Positions 27,804 to 36,500 of a DNA stretch of 64,000 nucleotides are shown here, one piece after another. Numbering within the stretch: the stretch's first letter is position 1; every line of letters begins with the position of its first letter. The DNA is from Cellvibrio sp. PSBB006. GTDB lineage: Bacteria; Pseudomonadota; Gammaproteobacteria; Pseudomonadales; Cellvibrionaceae. Location: positions 3,842,001 to 3,906,000 of the forward strand of contig NZ_CP021382.1 of assembly GCF_002162135.1 (NCBI RefSeq), read 5' to 3'. The notes below the pieces were generated by a model. It saw nothing but the letters and a program-made list of their open reading frames with translations, was not told the DNA's origin and made no database searches. The position numbers were made by a program, and so were the translations under genes.

Positions 27804-30800
27804 CTAGAAGTTTACGCGAGCTCCCAATGCCCATCGTGCTTCATAGATGTTTTGGAAAGCTTTTTGGTCTTCAAACTCCAGATAGGTTTGTTGGAATTCC
27901 TCGGTAATGTTGGAACCATTTATATAAAGATCGACATTATCGGTTACGGTCCAGGTAACGTTCATATCCAGTTGGCCATAGTCATCTTGATAAAGGCTTT
28001 GCATGCCTGTTGCTGGGCTGCCGGCAGTGATCAGGCGTGGTGAGCGGAAGTTGTAAGCCAGTCTTGCAGACAGAAATTCGTTTTCGAACCAGCCGACTAC
28101 GTTGTATGTATCTTCTGAGTTGTTAACGAAAGGCAATTCCTCGCCTCCTAATCCCGCAGCATCCTGAGAACTGTCGGAGAAGGTGTAGTTAACATCAAAA
28201 CCGAAGTTTGAAATAAACCCATCGGCAAAATCACTAAAAGCTACTTTAGCGGCGAGTTCGACACCTTCTACCTTACCACCAGTGCCTTGAACTGGCGCCG
28301 TAAATGGCCAGGGGCCACGATTGATGCCGTCGGTATCCGGCTCATCCAGATAGATCGTGCCAGTTTGTACGAAACTTTCAATATCAATATGGAAAATCGC
28401 CGCGCTCAGAGCAGATGCATTGCCCACATACCATTCAGCCGACAGGTCGATATTATCAGCACGAGTTGGATCGAGATCGGGGTTGCCTGATAAGGAGCCG
28501 CTGCTGACGCGCATGCAGTTACAATCTTCATTGAAAACCCGACCTACCGATTTGGCACCACCCCAATCAAGAAGGTTTAATGGCTGCATGGTTTTTCCAT
28601 AACCGAAGCGGATTTTTACGTCATCCGTAACGTCGTAAGCAAGGTTTAGACTTGGCAACACATCTGTATAGCTGCGCTGGGTTACTTCATCTCCAGCATC
28701 ATAGTTTACACCTGAGTGAGGTACTGCATCGCCAGTAACGTTTTGAATAATAGTCAGGTCGGTTTCAACAATTTTTACGCCTAAGTTACCCGTCAGATTT
28801 CCGGCTTCAAAATTGATTTGTGTGAAATAACTAAATTCATCAAGTGCCACACCATAGCTTTGGCCTGGCTGGTTAAATTTAGTTTGTGCTCCAAAAACTT
28901 TTTCCTGGTATGCGAGGGTGTTGTCGAGCTCGCGGGGATCAACAACCCAAACACCCGGGATACCTTTAACGGGACCAAAATCATCAACCCATACCACGTT
29001 ATTCCACTCATCAATACGAGTTGGTGGTAACAATGTGTAGCCCAGAAAGTTTTCACGTTGACCCGTTACATTACCGTCTTCATCTTCAACGTCATATAGA
29101 ACCCGATCTCCATTTTCATCAACTTCGTATTCGCCTTGAATCAAATCTGGATCGCATTCTGCGGTGCCGGAAAATTGGTCTACTGCTTTCCATTGTGCTG
29201 AGCAGCCAGTTTCGGGGAAATTCGCAAAATATGAGAAAACGTTGTGATCTACAGTGCGCTCACTTTGGCGGAGGCCAAAATCAACAGCGGTAATGAATGG
29301 CGCTTCATCAAATTCATATTTCCACTTTGTACTGAAGGTATTCATTGTTCCATCATCATCAGTATTATTTTCTGATGACATGGCTCCGATGTGATATGAA
29401 TCTTTGCTGGCCATATATTCAGCTACAGTCATCATTCCCTGACCGCCATTAACGACCTGATCGAAGCCTCCGAAGACTGGATGTTTGCCGGATGCATCGT
29501 AAGTAATACGGAATTCATCGTCTTCGATACCACCAGGTGAGAAATCAGCAGCACAGCCGCCCAACTCGCCGATAACTTCTTGGTCGGGACCGCAATAAAT
29601 TGAATCTCCTGGCATTAATCCGCCTGGCCCTGTTACCAATGTGCCCTGATCAATACTCAGCATGTCGCCTTCAACATAGCCATGGCGCATGCTGGCAGTG
29701 GCATCGGCACGCGTGATACGCACTTGTCCGCTCAGAGGGCCATCATTGGCAAAATTCAGCTCAATGCTGCCGTTACTGGATTCCTCTTCATTGAAATTAA
29801 CCTGAGAGAACGACTGCAAACGATACGGTCTTGCACTGAAGGAATTAACGGTTCTCCAGTCATTGCCATCTTGATCAACAAAACTGTTGCTACCGAAACC
29901 TTCTGCGTAGGCGTAATCGGCGAATGTTTGCCAGCGATTGTTGTGAGAAAAACCAGCCCGGCGATTGTAACGCTCCTGTTTGCTGTAGAAATAATCAGCA
30001 ACCAATTCAACGCTGTCGGTTAGTTGAGCCTGAAAGGATAAATTAAGGCCGTCACGATTACGCTCTTCTTCCTTATGGAAGGCTGCAAAGCCTTGAGGCA
30101 CGACATGATAGATATCGGCATCAATAGCTGGCGTGCTCCAGGTGTGGTTATTGTTTGTCGCGCCGATGCCACCGTTTTCAGATGTATCGAAGTAACCGTT
30201 GTAGTCGGTAGCCAGGTTTTTTTCGGTGGTGACAGCACTAATCAGAAATCCAATTGTGTCATTTTGCCAGCCGACCAAGCCACTAATCGTAGGATCTACT
30301 TCCTCGCTGATGGAACCATAATCACCCTCGGCAGTGGCTGCGAAGGTCCAGCCCTCGTCAAGATCGAAAGGCCGGCGAGTCTTTAGGTCAATACTGCCGG
30401 CGATCCCTAAGGTTGTTAAAGAAGCTAAAGGGGATTTATAAACGTCTGCCCCAGAGAAGAGTTGCGATGGAAGATCCCCGAAATCGGCTCCAGAGCTGTC
30501 GATCGTCGTCGCACTCAAAAATGTTTCGCCATTCAATGAGGTCGCTACATTACTCAGACCACGGATCTGCACCGGGCCACCCTCACCGGCGGTCCGCTCT
30601 ACTTGAATGCCGGGAATTCGCTGCAGTGAATCAGCGATAGTCACGTCAGGTAACTTACCAATGTCTTCAGCGGAAATTGCATCGACGACGGAAGGTGCAT
30701 TTCGCTTGGTATTAACGGCATTTTGTTGCGACGCATACACGCCCGTTACAACTACTTCTTCCACCAGATTATCCTGCGCTTGCACGCAGACGGATGCCAA

Positions 30801-30863
30801 CAAACAGGAAGAAATACTGGACGCAAGTAATGTCTTCCGGAACGCCCTTTTTTGAGCTTCCAT
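27804..30863 (-). CDS. Large TonB-dependent outer-membrane receptor (halogenase-associated)
   Basis: 1019 residues from the ATG at 30863, which has GAGGAG 6 nt upstream; upstream in-frame codons have no signal sequence. A signal peptide ends at VQAQ. A TonB box (EEVVVTG) and plug domain follow (DVTIADSLQRIPGIQVER, VQIRGLSNVATSLNGE), then a 22-strand-type barrel ending in the aromatic-terminated RWALGARVNF. It imports an unknown ligand using TonB energy. Proteins of this long subtype commonly take up oligosaccharides. The putative LacI-type operators upstream and the halogenase downstream are the only clues to its substrate. Confidence 0.92.
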   Translation of the reverse strand: MEAQKRAFRKTLLASSISSCLLASVCVQAQDNLVEEVVVTGVYASQQNAVNTKRNAPSVVDAISAEDIGKLPDVTIADSLQRIPGIQVERTAGEGGPVQIRGLSNVATSLNGETFLSATTIDSSGADFGDLPSQLFSGADVYKSPLASLTTLGIAGSIDLKTRRPFDLDEGWTFAATAEGDYGSISEEVDPTISGLVGWQNDTIGFLISAVTTEKNLATDYNGYFDTSENGGIGATNNNHTWSTPAIDADIYHVVPQGFAAFHKEEERNRDGLNLSFQAQLTDSVELVADYFYSKQERYNRRAGFSHNNRWQTFADYAYAEGFGSNSFVDQDGNDWRTVNSFSARPYRLQSFSQVNFNEEESSNGSIELNFANDGPLSGQVRITRADATASMRHGYVEGDMLSIDQGTLVTGPGGLMPGDSIYCGPDQEVIGELGGCAADFSPGGIEDDEFRITYDASGKHPVFGGFDQVVNGGQGMMTVAEYMASKDSYHIGAMSSENNTDDDGTMNTFSTKWKYEFDEAPFITAVDFGLRQSERTVDHNVFSYFANFPETGCSAQWKAVDQFSGTAECDPDLIQGEYEVDENGDRVLYDVEDEDGNVTGQRENFLGYTLLPPTRIDEWNNVVWVDDFGPVKGIPGVWVVDPRELDNTLAYQEKVFGAQTKFNQPGQSYGVALDEFSYFTQINFEAGNLTGNLGVKIVETDLTIIQNVTGDAVPHSGVNYDAGDEVTQRSYTDVLPSLNLAYDVTDDVKIRFGYGKTMQPLNLLDWGGAKSVGRVFNEDCNCMRVSSGSLSGNPDLDPTRADNIDLSAEWYVGNASALSAAIFHIDIESFVQTGTIYLDEPDTDGINRGPWPFTAPVQGTGGKVEGVELAAKVAFSDFADGFISNFGFDVNYTFSDSSQDAAGLGGEELPFVNNSEDTYNVVGWFENEFLSARLAYNFRSPRLITAGSPATGMQSLYQDDYGQLDMNVTWTVTDNVDLYINGSNITEEFQQTYLEFEDQKAFQNIYEARWALGARVNF

Positions 30864-30951
30864 AGGAGTCTCCTCATTTATATTGATTGTTTTTAAAGTC
30901 GAGTCAGGTGCGAGACGGTTCGTGTATCGCCTCTCCGGCATCCCCAATCAC

Positions 30952-31003
30952 CATCGCGCTGTCCCCATCAACCGGCGTGGCTGGTTGAACTATCAGCGCG
31001 ATG
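30952..31003 (-). other. Nested stem-loop in the TBDR leader
   Basis: CATCGCGCTG and CAGCGCGATG form a perfect 10-bp outer stem enclosing TCAACC/GGTTGA (6 bp) with a 9-nt apical loop. It lies about 35 nt after the predicted transcription start and about 90 nt before the start codon. I do not recognise a known riboswitch. Confidence 0.6.
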
Positions 31004-31043
31004 TATGAAGATCAGGGATGGGCGGACAATGGCACCCTTGGCA

Positions 31044-31072
31044 CTTTTAAACCTGGTGGACAACGTTGTCAA
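31044..31072 (-). promoter_or_regulatory. Predicted promoter of the TBDR gene
   Basis: On the minus strand TTGACA (perfect -35), a 17-bp spacer and TAAAAG (4 of 6 to the -10 consensus). The LacI-type operator at 31059-31070 overlaps the -35 hexamer and spacer, so a bound repressor would block polymerase. The resulting leader is about 175 nt. Confidence 0.55.
31059..31070. promoter_or_regulatory. LacI-family-type operator O1
   Basis: Perfect 12-bp palindrome GACAACGTTGTC with the central CG typical of LacI-family sites, overlapping the -35 region of the TBDR promoter. Confidence 0.65.
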
Positions 31073-31203
31073 TAATGCCGACATGCTTTGTCGGCCATAT
31101 CATCATTAGAAAGTTAATATTTTGTGCGGTATTTTTCTTAACTATTTGAAATATATAAATTTTTATTTGAAAAGTAAAAAGCGAAAAGGTTTGTAAATGC
31201 ATT

Positions 31204-31215
31204 GACAACGTTGTT
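31204..31215. promoter_or_regulatory. LacI-family-type operator O2
   Basis: GACAACGTTGTT repeats the ACAACGTTGT core of O1 exactly, 145 bp upstream centre to centre. Two such sites flanking an A/T-rich stretch suggest a repressor loop. No LacI-family gene is in the window. Confidence 0.6.
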
Positions 31216-31345
31216 TTTTTGCACCGATGTTGTGCTTTGTGCTGCATTTTGAGGCGGGGATTAACTGGGAAATGGTAGGCCTTGAAATGGGAGTTGCTGA
31301 CGATCAGTTGAGAGCGCTGACCGAAGGCCAGCGCTCACGAAGAGC

Positions 31346-32620
31346 TTAAGAAAAAAGACCTTTAAAAAAGAAGAAAAACAAAATCGACAGGCCGGCGCCG
31401 GCAGGCAGAGTAATAATCCAGGACATAAAGATGCTGCCGATGACGCCGAGGTTAAGCGCGCCGATACCGCGTGCCAGCCCAACCCCCAGAACTGCGCCGA
31501 CCAGAGTATGGGTCGTGGATACCGGCAGGCCGGTACCGGACGCCACGACCACAGTAGCGGCGGCGGCCATTTCTGCCGCAAAACCACGGCTGGGTGTGAG
31601 TTCGGTGATCTTTTTGCCAATGGTGGCGATGACCTTCCAGCCATAGGTGGCAAGGCCCACGACGATTCCAATACCGCCTAGCAGCAAAACCCAGGGCGCC
31701 ACCGGCGAGCTGGAGGTTACAGAGTTGGATTTAATGGTATTGATTACTGCCGCCATGGGGCCGACGGCATTGGCAACGTCGTTGGAGCCGTGGGCAAAAG
31801 CCATGGAGCAGGCCGTAAAGATCATCAGGATAGCGAACACGCGCTCGACGCTGGAGAAACGATTTTTAGCATCGGCGGCCATATCCTGATTGACGCGGCT
31901 GAGGAAGAAAACCCCGATGATTGTAACCAGGACAGCAATGCCTACCGCGATCAGGGTGCTCTCACCAAAACTGAAATTGATGCCGTAATCCTTGAGGACA
32001 TGCTTCAACCCCTTAAGAATGGTCACCATGGAAATCAGGAAGCCCACAGCGAACATGTAGAAAGGTATGTAGCGCTTGGCATTGGCAAAGGGGTCTTCGG
32101 TATCAAGGATCAGGTGTTGTACAGAGCGGAAAATCCAGAAGGCAATAAATCCTGCCACTACCGGCGAGACGACCCAACTGGAAACAATGGAGGTGACGGA
32201 GCTCCAGTCCACTGCATCAACAGAAATGCCTACCGCTGCGAAGCCGATGATCGCGCCCACGATGGAGTGGGTAGTAGAAACCGGCCAGCCGAGAATACTG
32301 GCAATTAATAACCAGACACCGGCAGCCAGCAGTGCGGACAACATGCCATACACCAGTAACTCCGGGGTGGCGCTCATCAGTGCGGGGTCGACAATACCGC
32401 TACGGATAGTGGCGGTGACTTCGCCGCCTGCGAGATAGGCGCCCAGGAACTCGAAGATCATGGCGATCACGATCGCCTGACGCATGGTCAGGGCGCGGGA
32501 GCCGACGGACGTACCCATGGCGTTGGCTACATCATTGGCCCCGATGCCCCAAGCCATGAAGACGCCGAAGATGCAGGCAAGAATAAGCAAGATGTGGCCG
32601 TATTCAGCAATCACGGTCAT
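31346..32620 (-). CDS. Low-affinity inorganic phosphate transporter (Pit family)
   Basis: 424-residue inner-membrane permease that imports phosphate, usually as a metal-phosphate with protons. The duplicated family signature is present: GANDVANAMGTSVGS near residue 27 and GSNDVANAVGP near residue 250, with about ten hydrophobic helices and the repeated GLPVSTTHTLVGA / WPVSTTHSIVGA motifs. It is transcribed directly after a PhoU-like DUF47 gene (32 bp), the common pit-associated pair. In Pseudomonas the pair also lies near argA/argE. Confidence 0.93.
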   Translation of the reverse strand: MTVIAEYGHILLILACIFGVFMAWGIGANDVANAMGTSVGSRALTMRQAIVIAMIFEFLGAYLAGGEVTATIRSGIVDPALMSATPELLVYGMLSALLAAGVWLLIASILGWPVSTTHSIVGAIIGFAAVGISVDAVDWSSVTSIVSSWVVSPVVAGFIAFWIFRSVQHLILDTEDPFANAKRYIPFYMFAVGFLISMVTILKGLKHVLKDYGINFSFGESTLIAVGIAVLVTIIGVFFLSRVNQDMAADAKNRFSSVERVFAILMIFTACSMAFAHGSNDVANAVGPMAAVINTIKSNSVTSSSPVAPWVLLLGGIGIVVGLATYGWKVIATIGKKITELTPSRGFAAEMAAAATVVVASGTGLPVSTTHTLVGAVLGVGLARGIGALNLGVIGSIFMSWIITLPAGAGLSILFFFFFKGLFS

Positions 32621-32652
32621 GATGTGTATTCCTCAGAGATGAAAATCGACGG

Positions 32653-33333
32653 CTAGCGCGCCAACAGCAGTTGTAAACGGCCACCGACATCGTGGGCGCG
32701 GTTAGAGAGGTCGCCAATCCAGTCGATCACGCTGTAGAGGAACATCACATCGATAGGCGGCAATTCAGCTTCCAGGCGAAAGAGCGATGAGCGCATGGAG
32801 ATTTCCAGTTCGTCCGCTTTTTCTTCGAGCTTGTCCAGCTCCTGAATCATCCTTTCTACAACCGCCAGCTCCCGGCCGCTGAAGCCGGTTTCCAGCAATT
32901 CATCCAGCTCGTTGATCGCGGTCAATGCTTGCTCTGCGGTGCGCACACCGGATTGCACAAACTCCAGGGTTTGCGTGTGCATGTTGGCCGGGATAGTCAT
33001 CTTGCGGCCGAGCATGATGCCCGCAATATCCTTGGCGCGGTTGGCGATGCGGTCTTGCATGGTGAGCAGTTCAAGCAGGTCGGTACGGGGAACGGGAAGG
33101 AAGAGACTTTTGGGGAGGTGCAGGCGCAGTTGCTGTTTTATGTCATCGGCCTGGTGTTCAAACTCGGTGATGCGTTTTTGCACCTCCTCGGCTTTGGCCC
33201 AATCGTTGGCTATCACCGCTTCGAAGAAGTGAATCAACTCCGCGGCGGCCTTTACCGCAACAGCCATATGCTCTTGCATGGGTTTGATCGGCGAACGGCC
33301 AAAGAGGTTGGAAAACGGATTAGCAATGGGCAT
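32653..33333 (-). CDS. DUF47 PhoU-like regulator of phosphate transport
   Basis: 226 residues, all-helical, matching the DUF47/TIGR00153 family that resembles PhoU and is typically encoded with Pit transporters. Characteristic segments are FEHQADDIKQQLRLHLPKSLFLPVPRTDLL and the C-terminal YSVIDWIGDLSNRAHDVGGRL. It is presumed to modulate the adjacent transporter; the mechanism is not established. It is the first gene of the unit. Confidence 0.9.
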   Translation of the reverse strand: MPIANPFSNLFGRSPIKPMQEHMAVAVKAAAELIHFFEAVIANDWAKAEEVQKRITEFEHQADDIKQQLRLHLPKSLFLPVPRTDLLELLTMQDRIANRAKDIAGIMLGRKMTIPANMHTQTLEFVQSGVRTAEQALTAINELDELLETGFSGRELAVVERMIQELDKLEEKADELEISMRSSLFRLEAELPPIDVMFLYSVIDWIGDLSNRAHDVGGRLQLLLAR

Positions 33334-33382
33334 ATCGGTAGTCCCCTTGAAATAAGCGCCTTAAAGCGGTGCACCCGTAAAA

Positions 33383-33550
33383 ATGTGTGCGCAGTATAAA
33401 AACATCGGCTGGCCAGGTCACGCAGGATTTTTACAAATTTATGACGGTCGCTGGCTGTTTTTTGTGCCCGAGTCTGCTAAAGCCGGGATGGGCGGTGTTT
33501 CCCCCGAACAAGAGCAGCTACAATCCACAGAGCAGGAATTCATTAAATAA
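33383..33550 (+). CDS. Candidate small protein, 55 residues
   Basis: An uninterrupted reading frame in the divergent gap between the DUF47 gene and the PilB-like ATPase, on the strand of the latter and ending 58 bp before it. The product has protein-like composition (segments GFLQIYDGRWLFFVPES and EQEQLQSTEQEFIK), no signal peptide and an acidic C-terminus. The start lacks a clear ribosome-binding site, so it may be a chance frame. Confidence 0.3.
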   Translation: MCAQYKNIGWPGHAGFLQIYDGRWLFFVPESAKAGMGGVSPEQEQLQSTEQEFIK

Positions 33551-33608
33551 ATCCATGCTCCGTGCAGACTCGTTGACATTACGCCCTTAATACAGGAATT
33601 GCCTCCCC

Positions 33609-35381
33609 ATGAACCATGCTGCGGTTTTTGAAGGTGTGCTTGATTTGCGCCGCCTGGTCACAGACCTGGTGGCGGATGGCCGCCTGAAGCAGACAGATGC
33701 CAATATGCTGTTGGGTGCCACCCGCTCCCGCGAACAGGCCATGATGCACCCCCTCGGCTACATTGCCAGCCAGAATTTTGATGATCTCACGCGCCCGACC
33801 AAAACCCTCAATGGCGATGCCTTGACAGATTGGTTGGCCGAAAAAGCGAAGATGCCGGTCGTGCACATAGATCCGCTCAAGATTGATGTGCCCAAGGTGA
33901 CCGAGGTCATGTCCTACGCCTTTGCCAAACGTCACGGCATTCTGTGTGTTCAGGTTACCCAGGATCACGTCATCATCGCTTGCACCCAGCCGTTTATTAC
34001 CGGTTGGGAGCCGCAAATTGAGCATGTCGCACGCAAAACGGTAAAGCGCGTTCTGGCTAATCCCGTGGATATCGAGCGTCATACGGTAGAGTTTTATACC
34101 CTGGCCCGGTCAGTTAACCGCGCTAGCGGCGGCCCGACGGCGTCGGCCGTCACTAACTTTGAACAACTGGTAGATTTGGGTACAGCGACCGACCCGGATG
34201 CCAATGACCAGCACATTGTGAAGATCGTGGACTGGTTGCTGCAATACGCCTACGACCAGCGGGCCAGTGATATCCATATCGAACCGCGCCGCGAAGTGGG
34301 GCGCATCCGGTTTCGTATCGACGGCGTGCTGCACAATGTCTACGAGTTGCCGATTAATGTGGCCACAGCGGTAACCAGTCGCTTTAAGGTATTGGCGCGG
34401 ATGAATATTGCCGAGAAGCGCAAGCCGCAAGATGGCCGCATCAAAACGCGCCGCACCGATGAAAGCGAAGTGGAGTTGCGGATGTCCACGCTACCCACAG
34501 CCTTTGGTGAAAAACTGGTCATGCGGATCTTCGACCCGGACGTGCTGCTGCGCAGCTTCACCGACCTCGGCCTGGTGGGTGAAGACTACAATCGCTGGCG
34601 GGCCATGCTCGATCGTCCCAACGGCATTGTACTGGTGACCGGCCCCACGGGTTCCGGTAAGACCACCACGCTCTATTCGTCCTTGCGCCAGATTGCCACG
34701 CCGGAAGTGAATGTCAGCACAATTGAAGACCCTATCGAGATGGTGGAAGAGTCCTTCAACCAGACCCAGGTCCACCACAAGATCGGCCTCGACTTTGCCG
34801 CCGGTATCCGCAGCCTGATGCGGCAGGACCCGGACATTATCATGGTGGGCGAAATCCGCGATCTGGAAACGGCGCAGATGGCAGTGCAGGCCGCCCTGAC
34901 CGGCCACCTTGTACTCTCCACAGTACACACTAACGACGCCCCTTCTACCGTAGCGCGGCTATTGGACCTGGGCATTCCCTCCTATTTAATCAACGCAACA
35001 TTGCTGGGTGTTATGGCCCAGCGCCTCGTGCGTACCCTGTGTCCGCATTGCAAGGAAGAGGGTCAGATTACGGCAGATGATTGGCAGCAGTTGGTGGCAC
35101 CCTGGAAGGTGAATGTGCCGCCGAAAATTTATCGTCCGGTGGGATGCCTGGAATGTCGCGATACCGGCTATCTGGGGCGGCAGGGGTTGTATGAAATTCT
35201 GCCGTTGTCGGAATCCATCAAGGAAAAAATTACCAGTGATTGCAATTTGCAGGAGTTGCGGCGGCAGGCGATGAAGGAGGGTATGCGCACCTTGCGATTG
35301 TCCGGTGCGCAAAAAGTAGCAGCGGGATTAACGACCGTTGAAGAGGTCATGCGTGTAGCGCCACCGCCGGAAAAGGCCTGA
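33609..35381 (+). CDS. PilB/GspE-type secretion ATPase
   Basis: 590-residue cytosolic hexameric ATPase of the type II secretion/type IV pilus assembly family. An N-terminal MshEN-like domain (to about residue 170) is followed by the ATPase: DIHIEPRREVGRIRFRIDG (Asp-box region), Walker A GPTGSGKT at 345-352, Walker B DPDIIMVGEIRD and the zinc-binding CPHC...CLEC tetracysteine near 470-500. It stands alone with no pilin, platform or secretin genes, as I recall for a lone homolog near argE/pit in Pseudomonas. The system it powers cannot be told from here. Confidence 0.9.
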   Translation: MNHAAVFEGVLDLRRLVTDLVADGRLKQTDANMLLGATRSREQAMMHPLGYIASQNFDDLTRPTKTLNGDALTDWLAEKAKMPVVHIDPLKIDVPKVTEVMSYAFAKRHGILCVQVTQDHVIIACTQPFITGWEPQIEHVARKTVKRVLANPVDIERHTVEFYTLARSVNRASGGPTASAVTNFEQLVDLGTATDPDANDQHIVKIVDWLLQYAYDQRASDIHIEPRREVGRIRFRIDGVLHNVYELPINVATAVTSRFKVLARMNIAEKRKPQDGRIKTRRTDESEVELRMSTLPTAFGEKLVMRIFDPDVLLRSFTDLGLVGEDYNRWRAMLDRPNGIVLVTGPTGSGKTTTLYSSLRQIATPEVNVSTIEDPIEMVEESFNQTQVHHKIGLDFAAGIRSLMRQDPDIIMVGEIRDLETAQMAVQAALTGHLVLSTVHTNDAPSTVARLLDLGIPSYLINATLLGVMAQRLVRTLCPHCKEEGQITADDWQQLVAPWKVNVPPKIYRPVGCLECRDTGYLGRQGLYEILPLSESIKEKITSDCNLQELRRQAMKEGMRTLRLSGAQKVAAGLTTVEEVMRVAPPPEKA

Positions 35382-35383
35382 GA

Positions 35384-36166
35384 TTAAAAGACCAGCTTCA
35401 CACCCACAAACAGCAACATAGCCGCCAGCGCGGGGCGCAGGTAATGGTCGGCGACGCGATTGGCAAGATGGCTGCCGAGATAAATACCGGGCAGAGAGCC
35501 GATCAGCAGGTTGATCAGCAAGTGCCAATCCACATTACCGAGGCCCGCATGGCCGAGCCCTGCCACCAGTGTTAACGGCACGGCGTGCGCAATCTCCGTA
35601 CCTACCAGCCGTACCGTCGGCAACAGCGGATATAACAGGAACAATGCAACAGTGCCCAGCGCGCCGGCGCCGATGGACGTAACTGTCACCACCGCTCCCA
35701 ACAACAGCCCCGTTGCTACCGTGGCGATGATTTGCTGGCGAGGATTCATACGCGTTAGCCATACATCATTGCGGTGACTGTAATCCAGCAGCTTCTGCTT
35801 GAACACGATAGCCAGTGCAGTCAGCACCAGCGCATAACCCAGTGTGACTTTGATGAAGGCGTCCACACTGCTGGTATCAAAGCCACCATAGCGCAAGACG
35901 CCCAGTGTAATTAATGCGGCGGGCACACTGCCCAAGGCGAGCCATCCGGTCAGCCGCCAATCGATATTGCGTTTTTTGTGGTGCACATGAACACCGCCCG
36001 CTTTGGTGATGGCGGCGTAAAGCAAGTCGGTCCCCACAGCAGCTGTGGGGGTGATACCGAAATGTAAAAGGATTGGCGTCATCAATGAACCGCCACCGAC
36101 ACCGGTCAAGCCAACGATAAAGCCCACTATCAGGCCGGCGATAATAAAAGCGTATTGGAAATCCAT
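35384..36166 (-). CDS. TauE/SafE-family membrane permease
   Basis: 260 residues from the ATG at 36166 (AAGG 5 nt upstream) with about eight hydrophobic helices and the family's paired glycine-rich motifs, GFIVGLTGVGGGSLMTPIL near the N-terminus and VTSIGAGALGTVALFLLYP in the second half. Members export sulfite or sulfonates or move related anions, but the substrate is not predictable. Its stop lies 2 bp from the convergent ATPase stop. No sulfur genes are nearby. Confidence 0.88.
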   Translation of the reverse strand: MDFQYAFIIAGLIVGFIVGLTGVGGGSLMTPILLHFGITPTAAVGTDLLYAAITKAGGVHVHHKKRNIDWRLTGWLALGSVPAALITLGVLRYGGFDTSSVDAFIKVTLGYALVLTALAIVFKQKLLDYSHRNDVWLTRMNPRQQIIATVATGLLLGAVVTVTSIGAGALGTVALFLLYPLLPTVRLVGTEIAHAVPLTLVAGLGHAGLGNVDWHLLINLLIGSLPGIYLGSHLANRVADHYLRPALAAMLLFVGVKLVF

Positions 36167-36500
36167 AGAAACCTTGCACAGGAGGGCGACGAACAAGTGG
36201 AGCAGGCTATCAGCAAGGCCGGAATAATCAAAATAGAAAATAGTTAGCTTGCTAGAAGCAAATGGAATACAGCGAAGAGTTTATGCTATGGGGTGCACTT
36301 GCGCTTTTTCCAATCCTCACTATAGTCACGTTTAACGCGTTCCTTCGTTTGCTGACATTTATCTCACGGCGATAATAAAAATTTCCAGTGGCGGTAAACA
36401 CAATCCCCGGGCATGATAAGTGCGGGCAACAAAGGATGTACCGACATAATAAAAGGTTTCATTGCGTTACCCATCCCTACAACAATCAAGAGGAATTACC
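36167..36500. promoter_or_regulatory. Divergent intergenic region with a candidate small ORF
   Basis: 334 bp between the TauE-like and DUF805 genes. Besides both promoters, which I cannot place, it holds the 37-codon frame described separately at 36262-36375. Confidence 0.4.
36262..36375 (+). CDS. Candidate small single-helix membrane protein, 37 residues
   Basis: A 38-codon frame encodes an acidic N-terminus (MEYSEEF), one continuous hydrophobic segment (LWGALALFPILTIVTF) and a basic end (FISRR), the usual layout of tiny bacterial membrane proteins with the C-terminus inside. A second in-frame ATG follows GAAGAG closely. The ribosome-binding site is weak (AGAAG only 3 nt from the first ATG), so this remains a candidate. 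Confidence 0.4.
   Translation: MEYSEEFMLWGALALFPILTIVTFNAFLRLLTFISRR

Noticed and set aside
31077..31095. GCCGACA/TGTCGGC hairpin just upstream of the TBDR -35 element
   Set aside because: It could be a regulator site, but with one copy and no known match it is not strong enough to list as a feature.
31047..31247. 66-codon minus-strand frame in the halogenase-linked TBDR promoter region
   Set aside because: It spans both operators and the -35 element and has odd composition; regulatory DNA is the simpler reading.
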